NCBI GenBank assembly: GCA_965116325.1
Contig: OZ220675.1
Location: forward strand, 1,426,001-1,490,000
Direction: 5' to 3'
From: JAGWBF01 sp965116325
Lineage (GTDB): Bacteria > Chloroflexota > Dehalococcoidia > Lucifugimonadales > JAGWBF01
DNA length: 64,000 nucleotides
This document shows positions 35,581 to 45,280 of the stretch, in pieces (the stretch's first letter is position 1; each line of letters begins with the position of its first letter). Position numbers and translations under genes: made by a program. The notes below the pieces were generated by a model. It was not told the origin of the DNA. It worked only from the letters and a program-made list of their open reading frames with translations, and did no database searches.

Positions 35581-35655
35581 CGCGTGTCTCCTTACATACA
35601 GCTTACGTTGATAAGGAGATTAATCCAAGGTTCCCCTGTGAACTCGGCCCGGCAG

Positions 35656-35961
35656 CTAGTCCTTTATCTCGATGAGGAGGTTCTGCCACGGGACCTGGCT
35701 GTCGTTTATCACCCGGTGAATTTCGGGGCCCGCGTGATAGGTCCAGCGCCCCGGCTCGAAGGCCACATCCTCCCTGGTCCCGTCCTCCAGCTCCCGGATA
35801 AGGTGCTCTCCTTCCACGGAGACGGTGACGTAGTTCCACTCATGGAGGTGCCAGTCGCTGGCATCTCCGGGGGCTATCTCCAGGCTCCATATCTTCACCT
35901 TGTTGTTCTCGAACAGCACCCTGGTTGCGACTTCCCCCAGGGGCGCATCTCCCCTAGCCAC
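35656..35961 (-). CDS. Cupin-domain protein
   Basis: About 100 aa forming one cupin barrel: DWHLHEWNYVTVSVEGEHLI carries the first metal-binding motif (His, His, Glu) and GRWTYHAGPEIHRVIND the second (His). GTG 35961 is preferred because GGGGGAG lies 4-5 nt upstream; an ATG at 35976 is the alternative. Single-domain cupins of this kind are metal-binding sensors or small-molecule enzymes. The specific role is unknown. Confidence 0.8.
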   Translation of the reverse strand: MARGDAPLGEVATRVLFENNKVKIWSLEIAPGDASDWHLHEWNYVTVSVEGEHLIRELEDGTREDVAFEPGRWTYHAGPEIHRVINDSQVPWQNLLIEIKD

Positions 35962-36049
35962 AGGTCTCCCCCTCATATATGATGTACGGCGCTTGCTTTT
36001 TCAGAAGCTAAGACGCCCCATACGCCAATGTCAAGGTTAGGAGGGTCCA

Positions 36050-36775
36050 GTGGAGGTTCCGTCCGTTCAAGTGCGGGATGTGTTCAAGACCTACGATACA
36101 GGGAAGATAAAGGTGGAGGCGCTGAAGGGCGTGGACCTCACCGTGGAGCGGGGCGAGATGCTGGCGATCATGGGCCCCAGCGGCTGCGGCAAGACCACCC
36201 TCCTCAACTGCATGTCCGGGCTGGACACGGTGGACCAGGGGGAGATACTCATCGAGAGCATGAGGCTCCATGAGCTCCCCGACGACGAACGCAGCGACTA
36301 CCGGGCACGGCGGATGGGCTTCGTCTTCCAGCTGTACAACCTGATTCCAGTCCTCACGTCGGTGGAAAACGTGGAGATGCCCCTCCTGGTTGCAGGCATG
36401 AACCCCGGCGAGGCCCGCCGCAAGTCCATGGAACACCTGGACATAGTGGGGCTGTCCGACAGGGCGCACCACCTGCCCGGCGAGCTGTCCGGAGGACAGC
36501 GCCAGCGGGTGACCATCGCACGGGCCCTGGTGAACGAGCCAGCCATCATATGGGCCGACGAACCGACGGGCGACCTGGACAGCGAAACGACTAACGACAT
36601 CATGGAACTTATGTGCCGGCTCAACGATGAGAACCGACAGACCTTCGTCATGGTGACCCACGGGCAGGATGTGGGTGACAGGGCACACCGCATCGTGCGC
36701 ATGCAGGACGGCAGGGTGGTGGATGACGGCACGTCTTCCCTGACAGCCCGGGGCCGCGCAAGGTCCCAGGGCTGA
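36050..36775 (+). CDS. ABC transporter ATP-binding protein (MacB/LolD type)
   Basis: A 241-aa ATPase: Walker A MGPSGCGKTT (about residue 40), Q-loop region FVFQLYNLIP, signature LSGGQRQRV, Walker B AIIWADEPTGDLD and the H-loop MVTHGQDV. It belongs to the family that couples to FtsX/MacB permeases. GTG 36050 has AGGAGGG upstream. It lies 14 nt before the permease gene, so the two form an exporter or mechanotransmission unit rather than an importer. Confidence 0.93.
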   Translation: MEVPSVQVRDVFKTYDTGKIKVEALKGVDLTVERGEMLAIMGPSGCGKTTLLNCMSGLDTVDQGEILIESMRLHELPDDERSDYRARRMGFVFQLYNLIPVLTSVENVEMPLLVAGMNPGEARRKSMEHLDIVGLSDRAHHLPGELSGGQRQRVTIARALVNEPAIIWADEPTGDLDSETTNDIMELMCRLNDENRQTFVMVTHGQDVGDRAHRIVRMQDGRVVDDGTSSLTARGRARSQG

Positions 36776-36789
36776 GGGGCGGGTGAACC

Positions 36790-39700
36790 ATGGATGAGCT
36801 CTTCGGCCTATCGATGACCTACATAGCAGCGACCATGCTGATAGCCTTCCTGGCCATCATGCTGGTCGTGGGCATCCTGGCGTGGCGCAACCGTGTCATG
36901 CTGCGCCTTGGTCTGCGTAATATACCCCGTCGCAAGTCCCAGTCGGTGCTCATAGTTGTCGGCTCCATGCTGAGCGCCGTGATTATCACCGCCGCCTTCG
37001 CAACCGGCGACACCATCAGCAGCTCCATCCGCAGCGACGCCATTGTGGAGCTGGGGAACATCGACGAGGTGATCACCTCCTCCGAGGATCCCCAGGGCTT
37101 CGGTCAGCCCGGCCCGCCCTATTTCTCCCAGGACGAGTTCCTCCGGTTGGAGGAGGCGCTGCGAGGCTACGCCCAGATCGACGGCATGGTACCCCACATG
37201 GCCGAAACCGTGCCAGCCTTCAGCCAGACTACATCCCTCAGCGAGGGGCGGATGCGGGTGACCGCCCTGGACCCGTCCCGGATGGACGGTTTTGTACCCC
37301 TGACCACCATTGACGGGGAAGTCGTATCCGTAGATGGGCTTGCGGACGACAGCCTTTACCTCAACGAAAAAGCGTCCGAGGAGCTGTCTGCCCAGGCAGG
37401 CCACCGCATCACCCTGCACATCGGCGGAGAGGCCGCCGAATTCGACGTTGCAGGCATTGTCCGACCGGGAGGCATGGCGGGAGAAAGCACCTCCGCCACA
37501 GCCCTGATCGCCTTGGAGCGAGGACAGGCCCTCTTCGACCGCCCGGGGCAGATCAACATCATCTCCGTCTCCAACCGGGGGGATTCCCGGGGCGGAGCCG
37601 ACCTTAGCCGAGACGTCACAAAGCGCCTCAGAGGGCTGCTGGCCGATGAAGAAGTGGCCGCCGAGCTGAAAGAGCTGCTCGCCACACCTGAGCTGCTAGC
37701 TGCTATCGACGAGCTGAGCGCTGCGCCTCAAGGCACTGCCAGGGAAGAGCTCAGCATCCTCCATCGCGAGCTGCAGGAACCGGGAGTGTCCCAGGACCTG
37801 CTGGATGTCCTATCAAACCCCTCTGTGGAAGGCGAGGTGCTGTCGGCAATAGAAGGCTTGCCCATTCCAGATGATCGCAAGTGGACGATGTTTGGCGAAG
37901 CCTTCGACCTGTTCGAGGACCTGGCGCCCCTCAGGGTGTTCGAGATCAAGCGCTCCCTGCTGGACATCGCCGACGTGGCCGGAAGCGGGATCACATCATT
38001 GTTCGTGATGTTCGGCCTCTTCTCCATCATGGTGGGCATACTGCTCATATTCCTGATATTCGTGATGCTGGCCGCCGCCAGACGCACCGAGATGGGCATG
38101 GCGAGGGCAGTGGGGGCAAAGCGAGGCCACCTGGTCCAGATGTTCGTCTTCGAGGGCACAGCCTACGACCTGATGGCCGCTGCCGTGGGGACCGTGCTGG
38201 GCTTGGTGATCAGCTACGGCATCATCGGCCTGCTCAACTACATCATCGGGCGCATCGATGTGGACTTCTCCTTCACCTACTCGGTGCAGGCCACCAGCAT
38301 AATCGCCGCCTTCTGCATGGGCATGATCATCGTCTTCGCCACCGCCGTGGTCTCTGCCACCAGGGTAAGCCGCATGAACATCGCCGAGGCGGTCCGCGGC
38401 GTGCCCGAGAATATCGTCCTGGGCGGCGAGCCGTCCCTGGGAGACAGGGCAAAGCTTCTGCCCATATCCCTCGGTCGGCCCCTGGTCTTCCTGTGGCAGG
38501 GCCTTTCTTCCATTGTCCGGGGCAGGTTCCTGCGCGGGACCGTCCGCTCCCTCGCCAGCATCCTGTGGGTTATCGTCTTCCCTATTTGGATCGTGGACTT
38601 TGCCGTTGCAGTCGTACGTTTCTCCCTGCCCTACCTGCGCCGCGGCTGGCTGGTCTTCCTGATCGGAGGAGTGTTGTACTTGGGGGGCGCCTATAGCTGG
38701 AAGTCCGCCGCGGCGTTCACCCTGGGCATGACGCTGATGATCCTGGGATTCGGACTCATGATGCGCCTCCTGGTGGCGGCGCGGCCCCAGTTCACCGAGG
38801 TGTTCGGTCTCCTCCTGGCCTTGTCCGGCGTGCTGCTGGTGCCCTACGGCATCCTGAACGGGCGGGGGATAGTCATCACGCTAGGCGCGCTGCTGCTGAT
38901 CGCAGGGGCATCCATGGTCCTTCCCCTGGTCAGAGGCAAGGTGCCCCGCAGACCCCAGACTATAGACCGCCACGCTTTCACCCTGGTGGGAGCTCTGGTG
39001 CTGGCCTTCTGGCTGCTGCCTGAGGACGTTGGGGAGCACTGGGTCGGGGAGCTGGATGGCGACATAGAGATGTTCTTCATCTCCGGCATCTGCATGGTGG
39101 GCGCCGCGGTGTGGACGGTAATGTACAACGCCGACCTGTTGCTGCGGGGCCTTACCATCCTGACCTCCCGGGTGGGGAAGCTCCGCCCCGTGGTGGTCAC
39201 CGCCGTGGCCTACCCCATGAGCGCAAAGTTCCGCACCGGCCTCACCCTGGCCATGTTCTCCCTGGTCATATTCACAATGGTGGTGATGTCCCTGCTCAAC
39301 GACTCTTTCGCAAACACCTTCCGCGACACCGAGCGGATAGCAGGCGGTTGGGATATCGAGGGCAGGGTCACCTTTACCAGTCCCATTGAGGATATCAGTG
39401 CCTCCATCGCCGATGACTCATCTCTGTCCGTGGACGATTTCGAGGCTATCGGAGGCTACACCTCCGCCCCCATTGCAGTGCGCCAGTTGGGAGCGGAAAG
39501 CCAGGCGTGGGAGAGCTACGTCCTTCAGGCTTCGGACGACGGGTACCTGGCCTCCAACGAGTACGGCATTCGAACTGCTATACCCGAATACAGGGGAGAC
39601 GACGAGGCAGTGTGGGAAGCATTGCGACGGGACCCCAGTCTTGCGGTGATAGACTCCGGTGCCATCGATCAAGCCGACCAGGACTTCAACGATGCGGGCA

Positions 39701-40431
39701 GCTTTACTCTGGAGGGGGTTTCCCTCACCGAAGACCTGGAGGCTCCCATAACCGTTGAAGTGTCAGAAACTCTCACCGGCTGGGAGCGGGAGTACACCAT
39801 TATCGCCATCCTGGACCCGGCGGCCGACCCCGCGGGCATCATAGCTTCCACCGCCGGCATAGATGTGCCCGAGGCGCCAGAGATACCCATAACCACCTAC
39901 AGGTTCATGGTGGCCGAAGGAGTTGACGTTAGGGAAGCGTCCAAGGCCCTGGAGGTCGCCTTCCTGGCCAACGGCATGGAGACGGTCGTGCTGGAGGACC
40001 AGATCGCCGACTTTGTCTCCTTCTTCAGGTCATTCTACAACCTGCTGATTGGCTACATGGGCCTGGGGTTGATCGTGGGCATCGCCGCGCTGGGTGTCGT
40101 TTCCATGCGGGCGGTGGTGGAGAGACGCCAGCAAATAGGGGTGTTGCGGGCCTTGGGCTATCGCCAGCAGATGGTGCAGCTGAGCTTCCTGCTGGAGTCC
40201 TCCTTTGTCACCCTGCTGGGAGTGGCCATCGGCGTGACCCTGGGATTTGTGCTGTCCAACAACCTTGTAACCGGGTTCGAGGACCAGCTTGAGGGCATCA
40301 GCTTCTCCGTGCCCTGGATACAGATCGTGGGAATAATCATCGCGACCTACATCTTTGCCATGCTCACCACCTACTTCCCTGCCCGCCAGGCTTCCCGGGT
40401 CACCCCTGCGGACGCCCTCAGGTACGAGTAG
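36790..40431 (+). CDS. Very large FtsX/MacB-type ABC transporter permease
   Basis: The 1213-aa membrane protein starts with one helix (residues about 10-30) and the motif RNIPRRKSQSVLIVVGS at the second. A ~250-residue extracytoplasmic domain is followed by a three-helix FtsX domain (about 400-530). The protein continues through a middle block of eight or more hydrophobic segments (about 580-790), a second extracytoplasmic domain and a final FtsX domain (ERRQQIGVLRALGYRQQMVQ). This two-FtsX-domain layout is found in exporters of lipoproteins, peptides or lipids. The central multi-helix block is longer than usual. The cargo is unknown, and no adaptor protein gene is adjacent. Confidence 0.9.
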   Translation: MDELFGLSMTYIAATMLIAFLAIMLVVGILAWRNRVMLRLGLRNIPRRKSQSVLIVVGSMLSAVIITAAFATGDTISSSIRSDAIVELGNIDEVITSSEDPQGFGQPGPPYFSQDEFLRLEEALRGYAQIDGMVPHMAETVPAFSQTTSLSEGRMRVTALDPSRMDGFVPLTTIDGEVVSVDGLADDSLYLNEKASEELSAQAGHRITLHIGGEAAEFDVAGIVRPGGMAGESTSATALIALERGQALFDRPGQINIISVSNRGDSRGGADLSRDVTKRLRGLLADEEVAAELKELLATPELLAAIDELSAAPQGTAREELSILHRELQEPGVSQDLLDVLSNPSVEGEVLSAIEGLPIPDDRKWTMFGEAFDLFEDLAPLRVFEIKRSLLDIADVAGSGITSLFVMFGLFSIMVGILLIFLIFVMLAAARRTEMGMARAVGAKRGHLVQMFVFEGTAYDLMAAAVGTVLGLVISYGIIGLLNYIIGRIDVDFSFTYSVQATSIIAAFCMGMIIVFATAVVSATRVSRMNIAEAVRGVPENIVLGGEPSLGDRAKLLPISLGRPLVFLWQGLSSIVRGRFLRGTVRSLASILWVIVFPIWIVDFAVAVVRFSLPYLRRGWLVFLIGGVLYLGGAYSWKSAAAFTLGMTLMILGFGLMMRLLVAARPQFTEVFGLLLALSGVLLVPYGILNGRGIVITLGALLLIAGASMVLPLVRGKVPRRPQTIDRHAFTLVGALVLAFWLLPEDVGEHWVGELDGDIEMFFISGICMVGAAVWTVMYNADLLLRGLTILTSRVGKLRPVVVTAVAYPMSAKFRTGLTLAMFSLVIFTMVVMSLLNDSFANTFRDTERIAGGWDIEGRVTFTSPIEDISASIADDSSLSVDDFEAIGGYTSAPIAVRQLGAESQAWESYVLQASDDGYLASNEYGIRTAIPEYRGDDEAVWEALRRDPSLAVIDSGAIDQADQDFNDAGSFTLEGVSLTEDLEAPITVEVSETLTGWEREYTIIAILDPAADPAGIIASTAGIDVPEAPEIPITTYRFMVAEGVDVREASKALEVAFLANGMETVVLEDQIADFVSFFRSFYNLLIGYMGLGLIVGIAALGVVSMRAVVERRQQIGVLRALGYRQQMVQLSFLLESSFVTLLGVAIGVTLGFVLSNNLVTGFEDQLEGISFSVPWIQIVGIIIATYIFAMLTTYFPARQASRVTPADALRYE

Positions 40432-40519
40432 CGGATCTCCGGGCCTGGGCCGGAGGCCGGGTTGTCCTGTAGACGATTTCTGCTAAGATGTACGTTAGCT
40501 CGTTTCTGGGAGGCATGAT

Positions 40520-41164
40520 TTGTCCGTTCATTTCGAAGACAGCGAGATGCAAATCATCAAGGTCCCCCATATGGGCATGCTGGACAACAATGGATACATC
40601 CTCACCTGCCTCCGCACGGGCGAGAAGGTGATAATCGACGCTCCCGACGAGTCCGACAGGCTGGCTGACGAGGCTGGCGGCGGCACCGTCAAGGCCATAA
40701 TCATCACCCACAGGCACGGGGACCACACCGCCGGTCTGCGCCGCCTCAAGGAGCGCACCGGCGCACCAGTGGCTGCCCATCCCGACGATGCGCCCGCCCT
40801 GCCCATGCCTCCCGACATACTCCTGGAGGATGGCGACACCATGCCCGTGGGCGACCTCAGCCTGCTGGCAATGCACACCCCCGGCCATACGCCCGGCGCC
40901 CTGTGCCTGGTCATCGGCCAACACGTCTTCTCCGGGGACACCCTGTTCAAGGGAGGACCCGGGCGCACCGGCTCCCCCGATAACTTCAGGCAGGTGAAGG
41001 CGAGCATAGAAGACAAGCTCCTCCCCCTGGAGGATGCCACTTCCGTCCTCACCGGCCATGGCCCGGACACCATGATCGGCGATGCCCGTAAGGAGATCGC
41101 CGTATTCAACTCCAAGACCCATCCCGACGACCTGTGCGGTGATGTGGAGTGGCTGAAGAGCTAG
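40520..41164 (+). CDS. Metallo-beta-lactamase-fold hydrolase
   Basis: A 214-aa single MBL domain: THRHGDHTAGL is the HxHxDH zinc motif (about residue 75), HTPGHTPGALCL supplies the next His (about residue 120) and FSGDTLFKGGPGRTG the bridging Asp (about residue 138). ALTGHGPDT-like VLTGHGPDTMIGDAR gives the last His. This is the glyoxalase II/hydroxyacylglutathione hydrolase-like group; the substrate is not known. TTG 40520 follows GGGAGG by 6 nt. Confidence 0.88.
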   Translation: MSVHFEDSEMQIIKVPHMGMLDNNGYILTCLRTGEKVIIDAPDESDRLADEAGGGTVKAIIITHRHGDHTAGLRRLKERTGAPVAAHPDDAPALPMPPDILLEDGDTMPVGDLSLLAMHTPGHTPGALCLVIGQHVFSGDTLFKGGPGRTGSPDNFRQVKASIEDKLLPLEDATSVLTGHGPDTMIGDARKEIAVFNSKTHPDDLCGDVEWLKS

Positions 41165-41254
41165 CGGTGGCCTATTGGCAGCCTATAGTCGGGGCGGGCA
41201 CGCAAGACCTGACTGCAACCCCAACACTACAGCGACACACGCCAGGGAGATAAC

Positions 41255-42517
41255 ATGTACCAGAGGACTGTGCTCGACAACGGGCTGCCCGTTCTTACCT
41301 CAACGATGCCCAACATCCACTCGGTCTCCATGGCCCTGTTCGTGGGGGCCGGCTCCCGCTACGAGACCGACGACATGGCCGGCGCTTCCCACTTCCTGGA
41401 GCACCTGCTGTTCAAGGGGACCAAGGGCTGGCCCACAGCCCGGGAGGTGAGCGAGGCCATCGAAGGCGTCGGCGGGGTGATGAACGCCAGCACCGACCGG
41501 GAGATGACCATCTACTGGTGCAAGGTTGCCAGACCCCACTTCCGAACAGCGTTGTCTGTGCTTGCCGACATGCTGGTGCATCCCATCATTGACCCTGAGG
41601 AGCTGGAGAAGGAGCGGGAGGTAATCCTGGAGGAGCTCCGGATGACCAACGACTACCCATCCAACCGCGTCGGCTTGCTCATCGACGAAACCCTCTGGCC
41701 AGACCAGCCAATGGGACGCGACGTGGGAGGCAGCCAGGACTCGGTCAAGGCCATCACCCGCGACCACATCATTGATTACATGGGCAGCCAGTACACCCCC
41801 AAGAACGTGGTGGCCGCTGTGGCGGGCGATGTGTCCCACGAAGAGGTGGTGGACCTGCTGAACGACCTGCTCAAGGACTGGAAGGATGCGGAACCCATTC
41901 CCTGGTTCCCCGTGGAAGACAGTAACGGCTCCGCCCCCGTCAGGGTCGAGCAGCGCAACACCGACCAAGCTCACCTGTGCCTGGCCCTGCCGGGGCTGCC
42001 CCAGGACCATCCCGACCGGTACGCCATGACCCTGATGAACGTGATGCTGGGCGAAGGCATGAGCAGCCGACTGTTCCTGGAGCTCCGGGAGAAGCAGAGC
42101 CTGGCCTACGATGTGCACAGCTCCATCAGCTTCTACCGGGACTGCGGCTCCATGAGCATCTACTGCGGCGTGGAACCCAAGAAGAGCCACGGCGCAGTGT
42201 CCGCCATCTTGGAGCAGCTCAAGGGTCTACAGGACAGCATTCCCCAGAGTGAGCTGGACAAGTCCAGGGAGCTGTCCAAGGGACGATTGATGCTGCGAAT
42301 GGAGGACAGCCGCAGCGTAGCCATGTGGCTGGGCGCCCAGGAGAAGCTCACGGGCAGGGTGCACACCGTGGATGAAGTCGTCGCCCTGATGGATGAGGTC
42401 ACGACCGAGGATGTGGAGCGGGTGGCCGCAGATCTTGTGCGCGACGAGCACCTGAAGCTGGCTGTGGTGGGCCCCCACCGCAGCGACCGTCCCTTCCAAA
42501 AGCTCCTGAAGCTGTAA
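41255..42517 (+). CDS. M16-family zinc peptidase (processing-peptidase-like)
   Basis: A 420-aa protein with the inverted zinc motif HFLEH in ASHFLEHLLFKGT (about residue 45) and a distal Glu in EREVILEELRMTND (about residue 122). The C-terminal inactive-like M16 domain follows (residues 180-400, with FLELREKQSLAYDVHSS). It resembles bacterial YmxG/PepR-type enzymes. It probably acts on small peptides in the cytoplasm. GGGAG lies upstream of the ATG. Confidence 0.92.
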   Translation: MYQRTVLDNGLPVLTSTMPNIHSVSMALFVGAGSRYETDDMAGASHFLEHLLFKGTKGWPTAREVSEAIEGVGGVMNASTDREMTIYWCKVARPHFRTALSVLADMLVHPIIDPEELEKEREVILEELRMTNDYPSNRVGLLIDETLWPDQPMGRDVGGSQDSVKAITRDHIIDYMGSQYTPKNVVAAVAGDVSHEEVVDLLNDLLKDWKDAEPIPWFPVEDSNGSAPVRVEQRNTDQAHLCLALPGLPQDHPDRYAMTLMNVMLGEGMSSRLFLELREKQSLAYDVHSSISFYRDCGSMSIYCGVEPKKSHGAVSAILEQLKGLQDSIPQSELDKSRELSKGRLMLRMEDSRSVAMWLGAQEKLTGRVHTVDEVVALMDEVTTEDVERVAADLVRDEHLKLAVVGPHRSDRPFQKLLKL

Positions 42518-42615
42518 ACTCTCCGGTCAAAAACTCCTTGACTCTCGACCCCTTGCCCTAGTCTAGTAGGTGCATGTCTGGCATCCCTGGTGCATAGGAC
42601 TGAGGCAAGGAGGTT

Positions 42616-43584
42616 ATGCAAGTTTCCACAAGAGCCACCATGGCCGCGGCCATGAACGACCGGCACGCCTCCAGGCGCGATGCCCTCCTGGCCTCTCTCA
42701 AGGCACGGGGTAAGCCGGGCTACAAGCGGTACGTAGGCTCCCCCCTTAGGTATGCAGGGGGAAAGAGCCTTGCCGTGGGCTATGTTGTAGAGCGGATCCC
42801 CCAGGACATCGGCCGCATTGTATCGCCCTTTATCGGCGGGGGCTCCGTCGAAATCGCCTGCGCCAATGAGCTGGGGCTGGACGTTGTCGCCTACGACCTC
42901 TTCGACATCCTTTGCACCTACTGGCAGGTCCAGCTCTCCGAACCCCAAGCCCTGGCGGCCCGCCTGCGGGAGTGGGCGCCAGCCCAGGAGACCTATCGGG
43001 AGGTCAAGGAGCGCCTGCGGGCCCACTGGAAAGGGGAGGTGGCTTTGGGTGACCCAGAAGAGGTGGCTGCTCACTACTGGTTCAACCACAACCTGTCTTA
43101 TGGTCCGGGCTTCCTGGGTTGGATGAGCCGCATCTACGAAGACCCGGTCCGGTACGAGAGGCTGCTGGGGCGTGTGGAGTCCTTCGACTGCCCGACTCTG
43201 GAAGTGAATCAGGGCACCTTCGAGGAGACCATCCCACAGCACCAGGAGGATTTCCTGTACTGCGACCCTCCCTACTACCTCAACGGCGACAGCCGGATGT
43301 TCCGGGGAATCTATCCTCAGCGCAACTTTCCCGTGCACCACAACCGGTTCGATCACGCGGCCCTGCGGGAGCTGCTGGGGGAGCACCAGGGAGGGTTCAT
43401 CCTCTCCTACAACGACTGCTCAGCCATCCGGGAGATGTATGCAGGCTACCCCATCGTCGAGGTAGGCTGGCAGTACACCCTGGGCCAGGGAGAGACCCGC
43501 ATCGGCAAGAACCGGATAGAGAACGGGGCCAATCATCACGTCAAGAGGTCCCACGAGATCCTAATCATCGGAGATCGGGCGTAA
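42616..43584 (+). CDS. D12-class (Dam-like) DNA adenine-N6 methyltransferase, orphan
   Basis: A 322-aa alpha-class methylase. PLRYAGGKS is the N-terminal SAM-binding motif, SPFIGGGSVEIACANELG is motif I, and LYCDPPYYL is the catalytic DPPY (about residue 215). The C-terminal RSHEILI block fits. AAGGAGG lies 2-3 nt before ATG 42616. No restriction endonuclease is adjacent, so it is a solitary methylase that may be viral in origin or regulatory. Confidence 0.9.
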   Translation: MQVSTRATMAAAMNDRHASRRDALLASLKARGKPGYKRYVGSPLRYAGGKSLAVGYVVERIPQDIGRIVSPFIGGGSVEIACANELGLDVVAYDLFDILCTYWQVQLSEPQALAARLREWAPAQETYREVKERLRAHWKGEVALGDPEEVAAHYWFNHNLSYGPGFLGWMSRIYEDPVRYERLLGRVESFDCPTLEVNQGTFEETIPQHQEDFLYCDPPYYLNGDSRMFRGIYPQRNFPVHHNRFDHAALRELLGEHQGGFILSYNDCSAIREMYAGYPIVEVGWQYTLGQGETRIGKNRIENGANHHVKRSHEILIIGDRA

Positions 43585-43650
43585 ACAGTCTGCCCTGGAT
43601 CATGACTCAGAGACCGAAAGGGACGGTCCAGGCGAAGTACCGGTAAGGAA

Positions 43651-44061
43651 TCAGGCCGCTGGTTTGAAGTAGGGGATGGAGATCTGGTCGGTGGCGCGCA
43701 TGAAGGTGACCTCTACAGCCATGCCGATGGACACATCCCGGGGCGGGCACTCGACGATGTTGGTGAACATCCGGACACCTTCCTCCAGCTCCACCAGGGC
43801 CACCACGTAGGGCACATCATCGGCAAAGCCCGGCGTGCGGTTCTGGCTGGTCACCGTGAAGGTCCATATCGTGCCCTTGCCACTGGACTCCACCCATTCC
43901 ACTTCCGTAGCCCAGCAGTTGGCGCAGATGCCCCGGGGGTACCACTGGAACTTGTCGCAGGATGGGCACTTCTGGACCAGCAGCTTGCCCTGGCGACAGC
44001 CCTCCCAGAACCTCCTGGTCTCTCCCGCAACCGAGGGCAAGGGTTTCGTCCACTCAGGCAT
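43651..44061 (-). CDS. DUF35 OB-fold/zinc-ribbon protein, thiolase partner
   Basis: A 136-aa DUF35 protein. The rubredoxin-like zinc ribbon is CPSCDKFQWYPRGICANC (two CxxC pairs, about residues 32-52), followed by an OB-fold that should bind acyl-CoA. Its start lies 2 nt past the stop of the thiolase gene. DUF35 proteins form complexes with SCP2-type thiolases and supply or protect acyl-CoA substrate. Confidence 0.9.
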   Translation of the reverse strand: MPEWTKPLPSVAGETRRFWEGCRQGKLLVQKCPSCDKFQWYPRGICANCWATEVEWVESSGKGTIWTFTVTSQNRTPGFADDVPYVVALVELEEGVRMFTNIVECPPRDVSIGMAVEVTFMRATDQISIPYFKPAA

Positions 44062-44063
44062 GA

Positions 44064-45245
44064 TCAGTCCTTTCCCAGGATGACTGTGCCGCCGCTGTGG
44101 CGGGACCCGATGGTGCCCCCTGTTCCGTGGGCCAGGGCAATCTTGCAGTCCGCTACCTGCCGGGGCGTTCCCGCGAACTCGTTCCTGAGCTGACGGGTAG
44201 ACTCCAGGAGCAGGAAGAGGCCCCGCATTCCTGGATGGTTGGACGATAGGCCTCCCCCGTCGGTGTTTATGGGCAAGTCGCCGCCGACCACAAGCCTGCC
44301 TCCAGTCACGAAATCGCCTCCCTCACCCTTGGCGCAAAAGCCCAGGTCTTCCAGCGTGGTGAGGACGGTGATGGTGAAGGAGTCGTAGATCATGGCCATG
44401 TCGATATCGTCGTGGGTCACACCCGCCATAGCGAAGGCGGGCCCCGAGCTCTGCTTGGCCGCCAAATACACCAGGTCCCGGTTGCCCGCAGACTGGTGAG
44501 CCAGCGCTTCGCCCACACCCAGCACCCAAACCGGGGCCTGCCTGCAGTTGCGGGCAACCTCCGGGGATGCCACCACGACGGCTCCCCCGCCATCGGTGAT
44601 TACGCAGCAGTCCAGGATGTGCAGGGGCGATGAGATCATCCGGGAGGACAGCACTTCGTCTACGGTGATGGGGTTGCGAAACATGGCATGGGGGTTCATG
44701 CCGGCGTGGTGTCGCATGGTCACCGCTATCTCCGCAAGCTGCTCTGCCTTGGTGCCGTACTGGTGCATGTGCCTCTGGGCCACCATGGCGTACAGGCCCA
44801 CGGTGGTCAGGCCGTACAGCTCCTCGAAGCTGTCGGGCGAGGGCTCCAGGGCGCTGCGACCGAACCGGCCCACTCCGCCGGTGCCCACGGAAACACCTCC
44901 GGAGCGGGCCTGGCTCCCGTAGGTGATAAGGGCGCACTTGATGCGCCCCGCAGCGATGGCGGTCACCGCATGGGAGAGGTGAAACTCGAAGGAGCCTCCC
45001 CCCACCGAGGTGTTGTCCACGTAGCTGGGGTTGATGTTCAGGTAGTCCGCCAGAGCGAAGGCGCTCATGCGAACGGTGGAGGAGGAGGTGAACAGGCCGT
45101 CCACATCGTCCTTGGTCAGCCCTGCGTCGGCGATGGCTGCGATGGCGCTCTCGCCCTGTATCTGCAGCTCGCTCTTGTCCGGGGCGTAGCGAGTCGGGTG
45201 CTCGTTGATGCCGACTATGGCGGCCGACTTCCTCAAGTCGGGCAT
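44064..45245 (-). CDS. SCP2-type thiolase (acetyl-CoA acetyltransferase / lipid-transfer family)
   Basis: A 393-aa thiolase-fold protein. Residues about 75-90 (VDNTSVGGGSFEFHLSHAV) hold the position where biosynthetic thiolases carry the nucleophilic Cys; here the visible residue is Ser, as in many non-decarboxylating SCP-x-like members. The C-terminal HGTGGT and NPxG-type SSNHPGMRG motifs fit. It probably cleaves or forms beta-ketoacyl-CoA together with the DUF35 protein. AAGGAGG lies upstream. It is transcribed from the left half of the symmetric promoter at 45281-45341. Confidence 0.88.
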   Translation of the reverse strand: MPDLRKSAAIVGINEHPTRYAPDKSELQIQGESAIAAIADAGLTKDDVDGLFTSSSTVRMSAFALADYLNINPSYVDNTSVGGGSFEFHLSHAVTAIAAGRIKCALITYGSQARSGGVSVGTGGVGRFGRSALEPSPDSFEELYGLTTVGLYAMVAQRHMHQYGTKAEQLAEIAVTMRHHAGMNPHAMFRNPITVDEVLSSRMISSPLHILDCCVITDGGGAVVVASPEVARNCRQAPVWVLGVGEALAHQSAGNRDLVYLAAKQSSGPAFAMAGVTHDDIDMAMIYDSFTITVLTTLEDLGFCAKGEGGDFVTGGRLVVGGDLPINTDGGGLSSNHPGMRGLFLLLESTRQLRNEFAGTPRQVADCKIALAHGTGGTIGSRHSGGTVILGKD

Positions 45246-45280
45246 AGAGACCTCCTTACCTTAGACGGCGGGGCGGCAAT

